The notes beneath the pieces were generated by a model. It was not told where the DNA came from. It did not search any database and saw only the letters and a program-made list of their open reading frames with translations. A stretch of DNA of 64,000 nt, taken from contig NZ_JAOQNK010000001.1 in NCBI RefSeq assembly GCF_025961315.1, forward strand, positions 5,022,001 through 5,086,000, in the 5' to 3' direction. Source of the stretch: Sphingobacterium kitahiroshimense (GTDB lineage Bacteria; Bacteroidota; Bacteroidia; Sphingobacteriales; Sphingobacteriaceae). Within the stretch, counting starts at the first letter, position 1. Each line of letters begins with the position of its first letter. This document shows positions 45,423 to 53,807 of this stretch, in pieces. The position numbers were made by a program, and so were the translations under genes.

Positions 45423-47090
45423 ATGGCAAATCAAGAAGATTATACTGCAAGCACTAGAATGTGGTTTAAGCAGATAACCAAGGAAAAGAAAGATGTTGCG
45501 TCCATTTATATATATGCCATTCTCAGTGGTCTTGTGCAATTGAGTATTCCGTTGGGTATTCAGGCAATCGTCAGTTTTGTTTTGGGTGCCACAATGGTCA
45601 CATCGCTCTATCTGCTTATCGGTTTTGTGGTGCTGGGTACATTTTTATACGGGGTTTTCCGAGTTAAGGTCATGCAGATTATTGAGAAGATTCAGCAAAA
45701 GATTTTCGTCGAATATTCCATCGCTTTTGCCAAGAAACTTCCAAAAATAGACCTCGCCGCCACTAAAAAATATTATCTTCCCGAACTTGTTAACCGTTTT
45801 TTTGATATTCTAAACTTACAGAAAAGTATTTCTAAAATTCTGCTCGAAATTCCAACCGCCTTGATTCAGATATTTTTTGGTATCATCCTGCTGTCTTTTT
45901 ATCATGTCTGGTTTTTAGTATTCGGAGCAGTTGTGATCATTATTGTGGGTTGTATTTTTTATTTTACAATGGATTCGGGGATCCAGTCCAGTGTTGAAGA
46001 AAGTAATAAAAAATATGAGGTGGCTTCATGGCTCGAAGACATTGCCAGCGCTATAAAAACATTCAAGATTAATTCAAAATCAGATATGCATTTAACGGGT
46101 ACAGATGAACGGGTCGTTCAATACCTTGATCACCGCACTTCGCATTTCAAGGTTTTGTTGTTTCAGTACAAATCCATTATTGGTTTTAATGTGACCATTA
46201 CGCTGGTTATGCTGGGAATTGGAACTTATTTGCTGATCAATCAAAAACTCAATATTGGTGCATTTGTTGCAACAGAAATTGTGGTTATCATGATTATGTC
46301 GGCGGTTGAAAAGCTGATTAAAAGTCTCGAAAGTTACTACGATATGATTGCTTCAGTACTTAAACTCCATAAGGTGACGGGTCTTCGTGAAGAATCCAAT
46401 GGCGAGATTGTATTGGAGAGTACAGCAAGAGGAATGGAAGTTGTTTTTAAAGATGTCAGCTTAAATTTTGCCGACAGCCGTCCGGTTTTTATCCATTTGA
46501 ATTTTACTATTCCGGCCAATAGCCTTACCATGATTTCGGGACAGGTCGGTGCCGGGAAATCCATGCTCTTAAATATGATAGCCGGTTTTTATGAACCCTC
46601 TGGAGGAACAGTCCTTTTTGATAAAATACCGATCAAAAATATTGATAAAATTGCCTTACGCAATCGCATCGGCCTGTACATGGAAGATATGACGATTATC
46701 AAAGGAACACTGCACGAAAACCTCGTGCTTGGCCGTGAAAACATCAGTACAGAAGATATACTCCGACTTGCTGAATCCATTGGTATTGAACAGCTTTCCG
46801 ATCAATTTAGCAACGGGTTTTATACCTTGTTGAGTGAGACAGATACCGAGATTTCTTTTAGTTCAAGAAAGATGATCTTAATTCTGAGAGCACTTCTTGG
46901 AAATAATCGTCTACTACTATTGGAGGATCCTCTTGACGGGATGGATGAGGTATTTCGTAAAAAACTGACACAATATCTGGATGAAATCAAGCAACATACA
47001 ACTGTGATCTTAGTGTCTAAAGAAAAAGAAGTAATGGAGATTGCAGATCAGCATCTCTACCTGCAAAACCGTACTATTGAAATTAAGTAA
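45423..47090 (+). CDS. ABC exporter (fused membrane and ATPase domains) with degenerate ATPase motifs
   Basis: A 555-residue half-transporter of the type-I-secretion/peptide-exporter shape. Six membrane segments lie in residues 25-300 and the nucleotide-binding domain at about 340-555. There is no N-terminal C39 peptidase. Walker A is normal (GQVGAGKS, 373-380). The other ATPase landmarks are altered: the LSGGQ signature region reads ISFSSRKM, Walker B ends in LLLLED (E501-D502), the reverse of the usual Asp-Glu, the Q-loop region reads MEDM, and the H-loop histidine position is K533 (VSKEK). Classic ATP hydrolysis is therefore doubtful. It begins an operon with HlyD-like (15-bp gap) and TolC-like genes. 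Confidence 0.85.
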   Translation: MANQEDYTASTRMWFKQITKEKKDVASIYIYAILSGLVQLSIPLGIQAIVSFVLGATMVTSLYLLIGFVVLGTFLYGVFRVKVMQIIEKIQQKIFVEYSIAFAKKLPKIDLAATKKYYLPELVNRFFDILNLQKSISKILLEIPTALIQIFFGIILLSFYHVWFLVFGAVVIIIVGCIFYFTMDSGIQSSVEESNKKYEVASWLEDIASAIKTFKINSKSDMHLTGTDERVVQYLDHRTSHFKVLLFQYKSIIGFNVTITLVMLGIGTYLLINQKLNIGAFVATEIVVIMIMSAVEKLIKSLESYYDMIASVLKLHKVTGLREESNGEIVLESTARGMEVVFKDVSLNFADSRPVFIHLNFTIPANSLTMISGQVGAGKSMLLNMIAGFYEPSGGTVLFDKIPIKNIDKIALRNRIGLYMEDMTIIKGTLHENLVLGRENISTEDILRLAESIGIEQLSDQFSNGFYTLLSETDTEISFSSRKMILILRALLGNNRLLLLEDPLDGMDEVFRKKLTQYLDEIKQHTTVILVSKEKEVMEIADQHLYLQNRTIEIK

Positions 47091-47105
47091 AGATACCCCG
47101 AACAG

Positions 47106-48421
47106 ATGAAACTCAAATCATTCGATAAAATATACCATATCCATAAGCAGTCTACAGTTAAAAACTGGTTCATCTTCATTGGGATCCTGTGCTTTGTGAC
47201 ACTTTTTTTACCGTGGACGCAGAATATCAAGGTGAAAGGTACTGTGACCACGTTGTATCAGGATCAGCGCCCGCAGCAGCTTAATTCGCCTATCCCAGGT
47301 AAAATCTTGAAATGGTATGTCAAGAACGGCGATTTTGTAAAAAAGGGCGATACCATACTGCAGCTGGCTGAAGTGAAAGATGATTATATGGATCCGCAGC
47401 TACTGGAGCGTACCGAGCAGCAGGTCAGCGCCAAGAAAGGGGTACGTGATTATTACGAAGCCAAAGTGGGGACCACTGTAGATCAAATCAAAGCTCTTGG
47501 TGCTGGGCGAGAACTCAAGCTGGCACAATTGAAAGTGAAAATCAGTCAGTTAAATAATAAGTTACAGGCGGAGCAGGCAGAACTTTTGGCTATTACCAAC
47601 GAGTTAAAGTTGAGCGAAGATCAATTTAACCGACAGAAAAAAATGTACGATGACGGACTGGTATCGCTTACCCAATTGCAGCAAAGAAATGTTTCCTTCC
47701 AAAATGTCTTGGCGAAAAAAACAGCTATAGACAATAAGTTGGCACAGACGAATCAGGAGATTTTAACGGTACAGATCGAAGAGCGCGCAACGATCCAGGA
47801 TTATACTGAAAAGCTAAGCAAGACAGAAGGTGACAGATTCTCGAGTTTGGGGCAGATTGAGGGAAGTACCGGCGAAATAGCAAAACTTGAAAATCAGGTT
47901 GCCAATTATAGAGCGAGACGGGGATTATACTTTGTTCAGGCTTCTCAGGACGGGCAGATTGTACAGCTTAATAAGGGGGGGATCGGAGAAATCCTGAAAG
48001 AAACAGAAAGCATCGGTACGATCGTGCCCACAAGGTTGATTACGCTGTCGAAATTTTTGTGAGACCTGTAGATTTACCCTTACTCAAAGTTGGACAGCGG
48101 GTGATGTGTGTGTTTGATGGTTTTCCTGCCATTGTATTTTCAGGCTGGCCAACCACGAGCTACGGAACCTTTGCCGGTAAAGTAATCGCGGTAGAAAATA
48201 ACATCAATACCAGCGGACTTTTTAGGGCTTTGGTCATTGAAGATAAAGGACAAAAACCGTGGCCTCCACAGATTAAAGTTGGGGCTGGCGTACAAGGTAT
48301 TGCGATTTTGAACGATGTGCCGATCTGGTATGAGCTGTGGCGTAATATAAATGGCTTCCCTCCAGATTATTATATAGTCAAAAATGAAAATAAAGCAACG
48401 AACGATGCAGCGGCAAAATAG
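47106..48421 (+). pseudogene. HlyD-family membrane-fusion protein, split by a frameshift
   Basis: Adaptor linking the ABC exporter to the TolC-like channel. The first frame (47106-48062, 318 aa) has one membrane segment (WFIFIGILCFVTLFLPW), the biotinyl-lipoyl-like half (NSPIPGKILKWYVKNGDFV), a long coiled coil and the second lipoyl half, then loses frame after IGTIVP. The second frame (GTG at 48059 to 48421) continues with VRPVDLPLLKVGQRVMCVFD. Reading one extra C in the CCC at 48027-48029 would give IVPHKVDYAVEIFVRPVDL and one protein of about 438 residues. So this is a 1-nt deletion, a sequencing error or a slippage site. The TGA of part one overlaps the GTG of part two. Confidence 0.8.
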
Positions 48422-49826
48422 TTATATCATCCTTATTCTGATCTGTTGCTTCTGCCAATCTTCTTTTGGACAGGATACATTAAGGTTATCACGTAACGAG
48501 TTCTTGGCAATCGTCAAAAATTATCATCCGATGGCTTTTAAATACCGCCTAGAAAACCGCATTGCCTCTGCCGGTATACAGCAGGCTAAAGGTAATTTTG
48601 ACCCTGTTCTTGATGCTAAAACGGGAGAAAAAACCATTGATGGCACACAGTATTATCAGCAACGTAATATCGGTCTCGGTATCCCAACTTGGTATGGTAT
48701 TGAATTAAATGGTAGTTACAGCTATTTAGATGGAGAAAAACTCAACAATAGCGATACAAAGGGAGGTTTATATCAAGTTGGCGTAACAGTCCCTCTAGCT
48801 AAAAATCTGCTGTATGATAAAAGACGTGCTTTATTGGAGCAGGCACAGATTGCGCAACGTATGACGGAAGCAGAACAAACCGTGTTGACCAACGAGCTGA
48901 TGCTGGAAGCGGAAAACAGCTATTGGGAATGGGTAAAACAATATGAGCTCTATCGGCTGCAACGGGAAATAGTTAACATCAATAAAGAGCGGTTGGCATT
49001 TGTGATCAAAACATTTCATTATGGTGAACAAGCCGCAATTGATACGACCGAAGCACTTTCCCAGCTGCAGAATTATGAGCTGGAGCAACAAGATGCTTAT
49101 CTTCAATTTGTCAGTGCAACACAAAAGCTTTCGATCTATTTATGGGAGGAAGATCTTAAGCCCTATCCCGTAACAGAAGGTCTTGTTCCTTCAGAAAGAC
49201 TGCAGAACAATACTGACGATACGCAATACACCGATCTATTGGCGCAGGTGGATGCGCATACGCTAAATGGCCATGCTTCTGTACGTTATTATGATGAAAA
49301 AGGCAAAATATTAGAAAGCGAACGTCGCCTCAAATTGCAGAGCTTATTGCCTAAGATTGATTTTAGCTATAATTTTTATAATAAAGAAGGGTATACACAC
49401 CAGTTTTTTCCACTTTTTGATAATAACTTCCAATATGGTTTAAAACTTGAAATACCGATTTTTTTAAGACAGGCAAGAGCTGATTATAAAATGGCAAAAT
49501 TGAAGATCGATCAGAACAGTTTGGATCTAGCTTATAAAAGTCAGGAATTGGTAACCAAGATAACCGGCTACAAAAATGAAATCTACAACTATTGGAGTCA
49601 GATCGGTATCGCCACCAAAAACATGGATAATTATAAACGATTATTGATGGCCGAGCAATCCAAATATGCTAATGGCGAAAGTTCGTTATTTCTAATCAAC
49701 AGCCGAGAAAATAAGCTTATTGATGCCCAAGAAAAGATCTTAGAATTAAGACTCAAATTTCTCAAAAGTTATAATAAACTGAAATGGACAAATGCTAATT
49801 TTGATTTGTCGGTAGCACTGCGCTAG
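48405..49826 (+). CDS. TolC-family outer-membrane efflux protein
   Basis: Outer-membrane channel partner of the ABC/HlyD pair. I start it at the ATG at 48405 (MQRQNSYIILILICCF), giving 473 residues and a good signal peptide ending SSFGQ. It overlaps the HlyD end by 17 nt, so translation is probably coupled. The upstream ATG at 48384 is also possible. Two repeats of long coiled-coil helices flank short beta-strand stretches: LSRNEFLAIVKNYHPMAF, NELMLEAENSYWEWVKQYEL, FVIKTFHYGEQAAIDTTEAL, then NFQYGLKLEIPIFLRQARAD and GESSLFLINSRENKLIDAQE, all TolC-like. It is the last gene of the export operon. Confidence 0.9.
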   Translation: MQRQNSYIILILICCFCQSSFGQDTLRLSRNEFLAIVKNYHPMAFKYRLENRIASAGIQQAKGNFDPVLDAKTGEKTIDGTQYYQQRNIGLGIPTWYGIELNGSYSYLDGEKLNNSDTKGGLYQVGVTVPLAKNLLYDKRRALLEQAQIAQRMTEAEQTVLTNELMLEAENSYWEWVKQYELYRLQREIVNINKERLAFVIKTFHYGEQAAIDTTEALSQLQNYELEQQDAYLQFVSATQKLSIYLWEEDLKPYPVTEGLVPSERLQNNTDDTQYTDLLAQVDAHTLNGHASVRYYDEKGKILESERRLKLQSLLPKIDFSYNFYNKEGYTHQFFPLFDNNFQYGLKLEIPIFLRQARADYKMAKLKIDQNSLDLAYKSQELVTKITGYKNEIYNYWSQIGIATKNMDNYKRLLMAEQSKYANGESSLFLINSRENKLIDAQEKILELRLKFLKSYNKLKWTNANFDLSVALR

Positions 49827-49942
49827 TCAACATCATAGGTGTTTTGTGAAATGAATGGAGACCATTCTTTAATACCGCACGTTTTGGATTTTATCATTCC
49901 TTTCGTCACACTAGCTTTGTGTTAACCAAAAAATAAAACACG

Positions 49943-50683
49943 ATGCAAATTTTTAAAGATAAGGTGATCCTAATTACAGGAGCCAATAGGGGAATAGGCC
50001 AATCACTTGTAAAGGTTCTACTTAATAATGGGGTAGGGAAAATATATACAACCTGCAGGGATTTAAAGAAAATGCCATCATTTAATGACGATCGGATAGT
50101 ACCGTTAGAACTAGACATTACAGATGACCAACAAGTTGCATGGGTAGCAACCGTAGCTCAGGATACTGAAATTCTTATCAACAATGCCGGAACAGTAAAC
50201 TCTGGAAATATCTTAGAAGGAGATCTCCTGGGAATGGATAATGATTTACAGGTTAATTATTTTGGAACAATAAAAATGATGCGGGCATTTGCACCAATTC
50301 TGATTCGAAATAAACCCTCCATTATGATCAATATTGTTTCTATTGCCGCTTACTCCCCTTTGCCATCTATTGCAGGATATGCGGCTTCAAAAGCAGCTCT
50401 TTTTTCTGCTACACAATCTGTACGAATTGAATTGGCTAAAAAAGATGTATCCGTCTATGCGGTCAATCCCGGAGCAATTGACACGGATATGAACAAAGGT
50501 AGTGATTGGGATATGCCCGATCCAGACAGTACTGGTATCCAAATACTGCAAGGTGTAGCTGACGGTAAACTCGATAGTATACCTGACGAAATGGGGCAGG
50601 GCATGTATAATGCCTGGAGAGAAGATCCTGCTAAACTGTCGAAGCTATTTGCCGACCTTTATTATGCGGAGAATGCGAAATAA
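49943..50683 (+). CDS. Short-chain dehydrogenase/reductase
   Basis: Classical SDR of 246 residues. Cofactor motif TGANRGIGQS (about 12-21), structural NNAG (about 80-83), catalytic Ser in IVSIAAYS and the YAASK pair (Tyr about 147, Lys about 151), followed by VNPGAIDTDM. The residue after the second strand (TCRDLKK) with Arg suggests NADPH. The substrate is not predictable. It lies 116 bp after the TolC-like gene on the same strand and is followed by a hairpin; I see no functional tie to the export operon. Confidence 0.9.
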   Translation: MQIFKDKVILITGANRGIGQSLVKVLLNNGVGKIYTTCRDLKKMPSFNDDRIVPLELDITDDQQVAWVATVAQDTEILINNAGTVNSGNILEGDLLGMDNDLQVNYFGTIKMMRAFAPILIRNKPSIMINIVSIAAYSPLPSIAGYAASKAALFSATQSVRIELAKKDVSVYAVNPGAIDTDMNKGSDWDMPDPDSTGIQILQGVADGKLDSIPDEMGQGMYNAWREDPAKLSKLFADLYYAENAK

Positions 50684-50719
50684 ACTTATCTTTTATCAAA
50701 TCTTATTTTAATGTAAGCA

Positions 50720-50764
50720 CAAGCTATACGGATATTCTTTACAATTGAATAATCGTATAGCTTG
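50720..50764. terminator. Hairpin between the SDR gene and the GG-leader peptide gene
   Basis: An 11-bp perfect stem (50720-50730 with 50754-50764) with a 23-nt loop, located between two convergent genes. No T-run; probably a shared transcription end. Confidence 0.5.
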
Positions 50765-50809
50765 CAGTGACTTGATGGGATTTATTTCGTTAATGAAGTA
50801 TTACGAATA

Positions 50810-51004
50810 CTAATATCGATCGTGACCGAATAAAATAGTTTCGGCTGATAATGACGCTCTGTGCTTGAGCCAGCCATCCAGGTATCTTGTATCATGGACA
50901 TTGTTACTTCTGTCCTTTGTCCATTTCATACCCCCCTGCACGCCTTTCATCTGTTCTTTGGAAAGCATGGTCGATTTTTCTTTTAACAATTCTAAATTTT
51001 TCAT
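50810..51004 (-). CDS. Small peptide with double-glycine-type leader
   Basis: A 64-residue precursor. The N-terminal 25 residues match the double-glycine leader of ABC-exported peptides: LSKEQMKGVQGG at 14-25, with the Leu-Ser, Glu/Met and Val positions expected before the GG cut. The predicted mature part is 39 residues, starting MKWTKDRSNN, hydrophilic, rich in Arg/Lys/Asp/His and without cysteine. In Bacteroidota, leaders of this type precede secreted or modified peptides. The nearby ABC-HlyD-TolC operon (45.4-49.8 kb) is a possible exporter, but its ABC protein lacks the C39 peptidase that usually cuts such leaders. No modification enzyme is adjacent. Target and role unknown. Confidence 0.7.
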   Translation of the reverse strand: MKNLELLKEKSTMLSKEQMKGVQGGMKWTKDRSNNVHDTRYLDGWLKHRASLSAETILFGHDRY

Positions 51005-51433
51005 ACTGATAAAGTTTTATTTACGAAATTAAGATAAGGACAATTTACTGCTGTAATCGCTATAAATGTATATTCGGGGATTTTGGATTAATATTCGTTT
51101 GATCTTGGAACAAGATCAAACGAGCACTATGTGATTTTGCTAAAACGTTTTAAATATATAACAAGAAATTAAATTTAATTTTATTGATCGCTCCATTTAT
51201 CTTATATTGTGCTCTTGTTTTTCTTGATTAAAACAGTTGTTTGGTTAATTAAACAGTAGTGAGATCATAGAATGTAGCGATCGGTTGTTAGAAATTGGTG
51301 TAGAAAAGATAACAAAAGAGGAAGTCGAGGAAGTTTAAACTAACTGATCAAACTCCCGTAAAATAGCCATGATGATCTCCTTTTAGGGGTGATAAATAGT
51401 TGTAAATAAAATTTAAAAAAAGCGATATATACA
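51005..51433. other. 430-bp intergenic region
   Basis: Promoter space for the GG-leader peptide (minus) and the GH92 gene (plus). The frame 51249-51338 reads like a protein tail (DRLLEIGVEKITKEEVEEV) but has no start codon, so it is at most a gene fragment. Nothing else is seen. Confidence 0.4.
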
Positions 51434-53677
51434 ATGAAATATGTGAATTATATGGTTTGTGCAAGTCTATTCGTTGTTTTAGGCTGTGCTTCCAAAAAAG
51501 ATACCCAGCGTGATTCTTATGCAAAATCTGTTAATCCTTTTATAGGGACAGATTTTACAGGGAATACCTACCCCGGAGCGCAGGCTCCATTTGGTATGAT
51601 CCAATTAAGTCCTGACAATGGTTTACCAGGCTGGGACCGCATATCGGGATATTTTTATCCGGATAGCACCATCGCAGGTTTTAGTCATACACACCTAAGT
51701 GGAACAGGAGCAGGAGATCTGTATGATATCTCTTTTATGCCAGTTATCCTTCCGTATAAAGAAGCTGAAGCCCCATTGGGCATTCACTCCAAGTTTACGC
51801 ACCAAGACGAACAGGCACATGCCGGTTATTACCAAGTAAAATTAACTGACTATGATATCAACGTTGAATTGACAGCAACCCCTCGTTGCGGTATTCAGCG
51901 TTATACTTTCCCGGAAGCAGATGCTGCTGTATTATTAGACCTGAAGAAAGCAATGAACTGGGATGCGACAGTTGATTCCCATATTGAAGTCGTCGATTCG
52001 GTTACGATACGCGGTTATCGATTTTCTGAAGGCTGGGCAAGAGGGCAACGCGTCTATTTCGAAACTCGATTTTCAAAACCCTTTACTGCCGTACACTTAG
52101 ATAGTACTGCCATCTTATCCGTTACAGATACCCTTACAAAAGCTACTAAACGAACTGGAACAGCATTTAAAGCCCGTTTTGATTTTAAAACAGCTAAAGG
52201 AGATCAAGTCACATTGAGTACAGCACTTTCCGGAGTGAGTATGGAAGGAGCATCAAACAATTTAAAAGCAGAAGCGCCAAAAGATGATTTTGACTATTAT
52301 CTCGCGCAGGCTGAAAAAAATTGGAATGATGAACTTGGCAAGATCGCTATCCAGACAGCAGATAAAGATACCAAGGTGAAATTCTATACCGCATTATACC
52401 ATAGTATGTTAGCTCCTACCATATTTGGAGATGTAGACGGATCTTACTTTGGTGCTGATCGGAAAATACATAAGGCCGAAAATTGGACCAATTATAGTAC
52501 TTTTTCATTGTGGGATACCTATAGAGCATCACATCCATTATTTACCATCACTGATCCAGATCGTGTAAATGATATGATTAAGTCCTTTATTGCCTTTTAC
52601 GAGCAACATGGTCGTTTACCGGTATGGAATATATATGGAAGCGAAACCGATATGATGATCGGGCACCATGCTATACCTGTTATCGCCGATGCCTATTTAA
52701 AAGGGATCGGTGACTTTGACGTCAATAAAGCGCTTGAAGCTTGTGTCGCTTCAGCAAACACCGATGCATACAGAGGAGTTGGACTGTATAAAAAACTTGG
52801 CTATGTTCCTTATGACGTTGCTGATAAATACAATGCAGAGAACTGGTCCTTATCGCGCACATTGGAGTATGCTTTCGATGATCATTGTATAGCCGTAATG
52901 GCAAGCAAGATGGGGAAAAAGGATATTGCTGCTACATTTTTGGCGAGATCAAAAAACTATAAGAATGTCTATAATCCAGCAACTTCGTTTATGCAGCCAC
53001 GTCATAGTAATGGTCAATTTATAAGCCCATTTGATCCTGAAGATTATAGTGAACATATCTGTGAAAGTAATGCATGGCAATATTTTTGGTCGGTACAGCA
53101 TGATATTCCCGGGTTGATCAATTTAGTTGGTGGGGAAGAACGCTTTGGACAAAAGCTCGATAGTATGTTTACTTTACATCCTTCAGATACGACCAAACTG
53201 CCTATTTTTAGCACCGGTATGATTGGGCAGTATGCACATGGCAATGAACCGAGCCATCATGCTTTATATCTATTCAATGCTGCCGGACAGCCTTGGAAAA
53301 CTCAGCAATATGCTGCTGAGGTAATGGAAAAACTGTATCTAAATACTCCTTCTGGTTTGAGTGGCAATGAAGATTGTGGACAGATGTCTGCATGGTATGT
53401 CTTCAGTGCATTAGGTTTTTATCCGGTAGATCCTGTCAGTGGCCATTATGAGATCGGTACACCGCTTTTTGACCATAGTGAAATTATGCTTGCTAACGGT
53501 AAGAAATTTACAGTCAAAGCCAATCACGTCAGTAAAGAGAATATCTATATCCAATCTGTTTCAATAGATGGAAAACCACTTGAAACCAGTTATATCACGC
53601 ATCAGCAATTGATGTCGGGTGCGACGTTGGTATTCGAAATGGGGAACAAACCAGGGCCAGTATGGTATAAGAAATAA
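51434..53677 (+). CDS. GH92 family alpha-mannosidase, lipoprotein
   Basis: Exo-acting calcium-dependent alpha-mannosidase family, 747 residues, likely surface-anchored or periplasmic: lipobox VLGCAS with Cys at about 18. The N-terminal beta domain starts VNPFIGTDFTGNTYPGAQAP, the family hallmark, and contains GFSHTHLSGTGAGDLYDI. The (alpha/alpha)6 catalytic domain has SLWDTYRASHPLFTI, GHHAIPVIADAYLKG, GNEPSHHALYLFN and SGNEDCGQMSAWYVFSALGF, with the catalytic acid/base Glu and Asp in these stretches. It would trim mannose from N-glycans or yeast mannan. No SusCD pair is adjacent. The final 130 bp are repeated at 61351-61480, 7.8 kb away. Confidence 0.95.
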   Translation: MKYVNYMVCASLFVVLGCASKKDTQRDSYAKSVNPFIGTDFTGNTYPGAQAPFGMIQLSPDNGLPGWDRISGYFYPDSTIAGFSHTHLSGTGAGDLYDISFMPVILPYKEAEAPLGIHSKFTHQDEQAHAGYYQVKLTDYDINVELTATPRCGIQRYTFPEADAAVLLDLKKAMNWDATVDSHIEVVDSVTIRGYRFSEGWARGQRVYFETRFSKPFTAVHLDSTAILSVTDTLTKATKRTGTAFKARFDFKTAKGDQVTLSTALSGVSMEGASNNLKAEAPKDDFDYYLAQAEKNWNDELGKIAIQTADKDTKVKFYTALYHSMLAPTIFGDVDGSYFGADRKIHKAENWTNYSTFSLWDTYRASHPLFTITDPDRVNDMIKSFIAFYEQHGRLPVWNIYGSETDMMIGHHAIPVIADAYLKGIGDFDVNKALEACVASANTDAYRGVGLYKKLGYVPYDVADKYNAENWSLSRTLEYAFDDHCIAVMASKMGKKDIAATFLARSKNYKNVYNPATSFMQPRHSNGQFISPFDPEDYSEHICESNAWQYFWSVQHDIPGLINLVGGEERFGQKLDSMFTLHPSDTTKLPIFSTGMIGQYAHGNEPSHHALYLFNAAGQPWKTQQYAAEVMEKLYLNTPSGLSGNEDCGQMSAWYVFSALGFYPVDPVSGHYEIGTPLFDHSEIMLANGKKFTVKANHVSKENIYIQSVSIDGKPLETSYITHQQLMSGATLVFEMGNKPGPVWYKK
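53548..53677 (+). repeat. Direct repeat copy A (3' end of the GH92 gene)
   Basis: 130 bp ending exactly at the GH92 stop codon, repeated in the same orientation at 61351-61480 with 5 substitutions and no gaps. The similarity ends at the stop codon; the sequences and terminators beyond it differ. Confidence 0.92.
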
Positions 53678-53693
53678 CTTATAGGAATTGAAG

Positions 53694-53726
53694 AGCCCGG
53701 CATGGATCAACCATGCCGGGCTTTTT
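53694..53726 (+). terminator. Intrinsic terminator of the GH92 gene
   Basis: A 12-bp perfect, GC-rich stem (53694-53705 with 53711-53722) with a 5-nt loop, followed by TTTT. A second, 7-bp hairpin at 53731-53748 may end the convergent lipoprotein gene. Confidence 0.9.
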
Positions 53727-53807
53727 AATTCCTATTGATTTCAATAGGTTGTTTTTGAATAGGTAGGAATAATGCGAAAACTATGAAATAAATTTATAAT
53801 TTGTCTA

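Noticed and set aside
47963..47980. Seven-G run in the HlyD gene as the cause of the frame break
   Set aside because: The frame is correct on both sides of the run (NKGGIGEILKE); frame is lost about 55 nt later at the CCC run.
51249..51338. Protein-like tail DRLLEIGVEKITKEEVEEV before the GH92 gene
   Set aside because: There is no start codon in frame and no known homology; it may be a gene fragment but cannot be supported.
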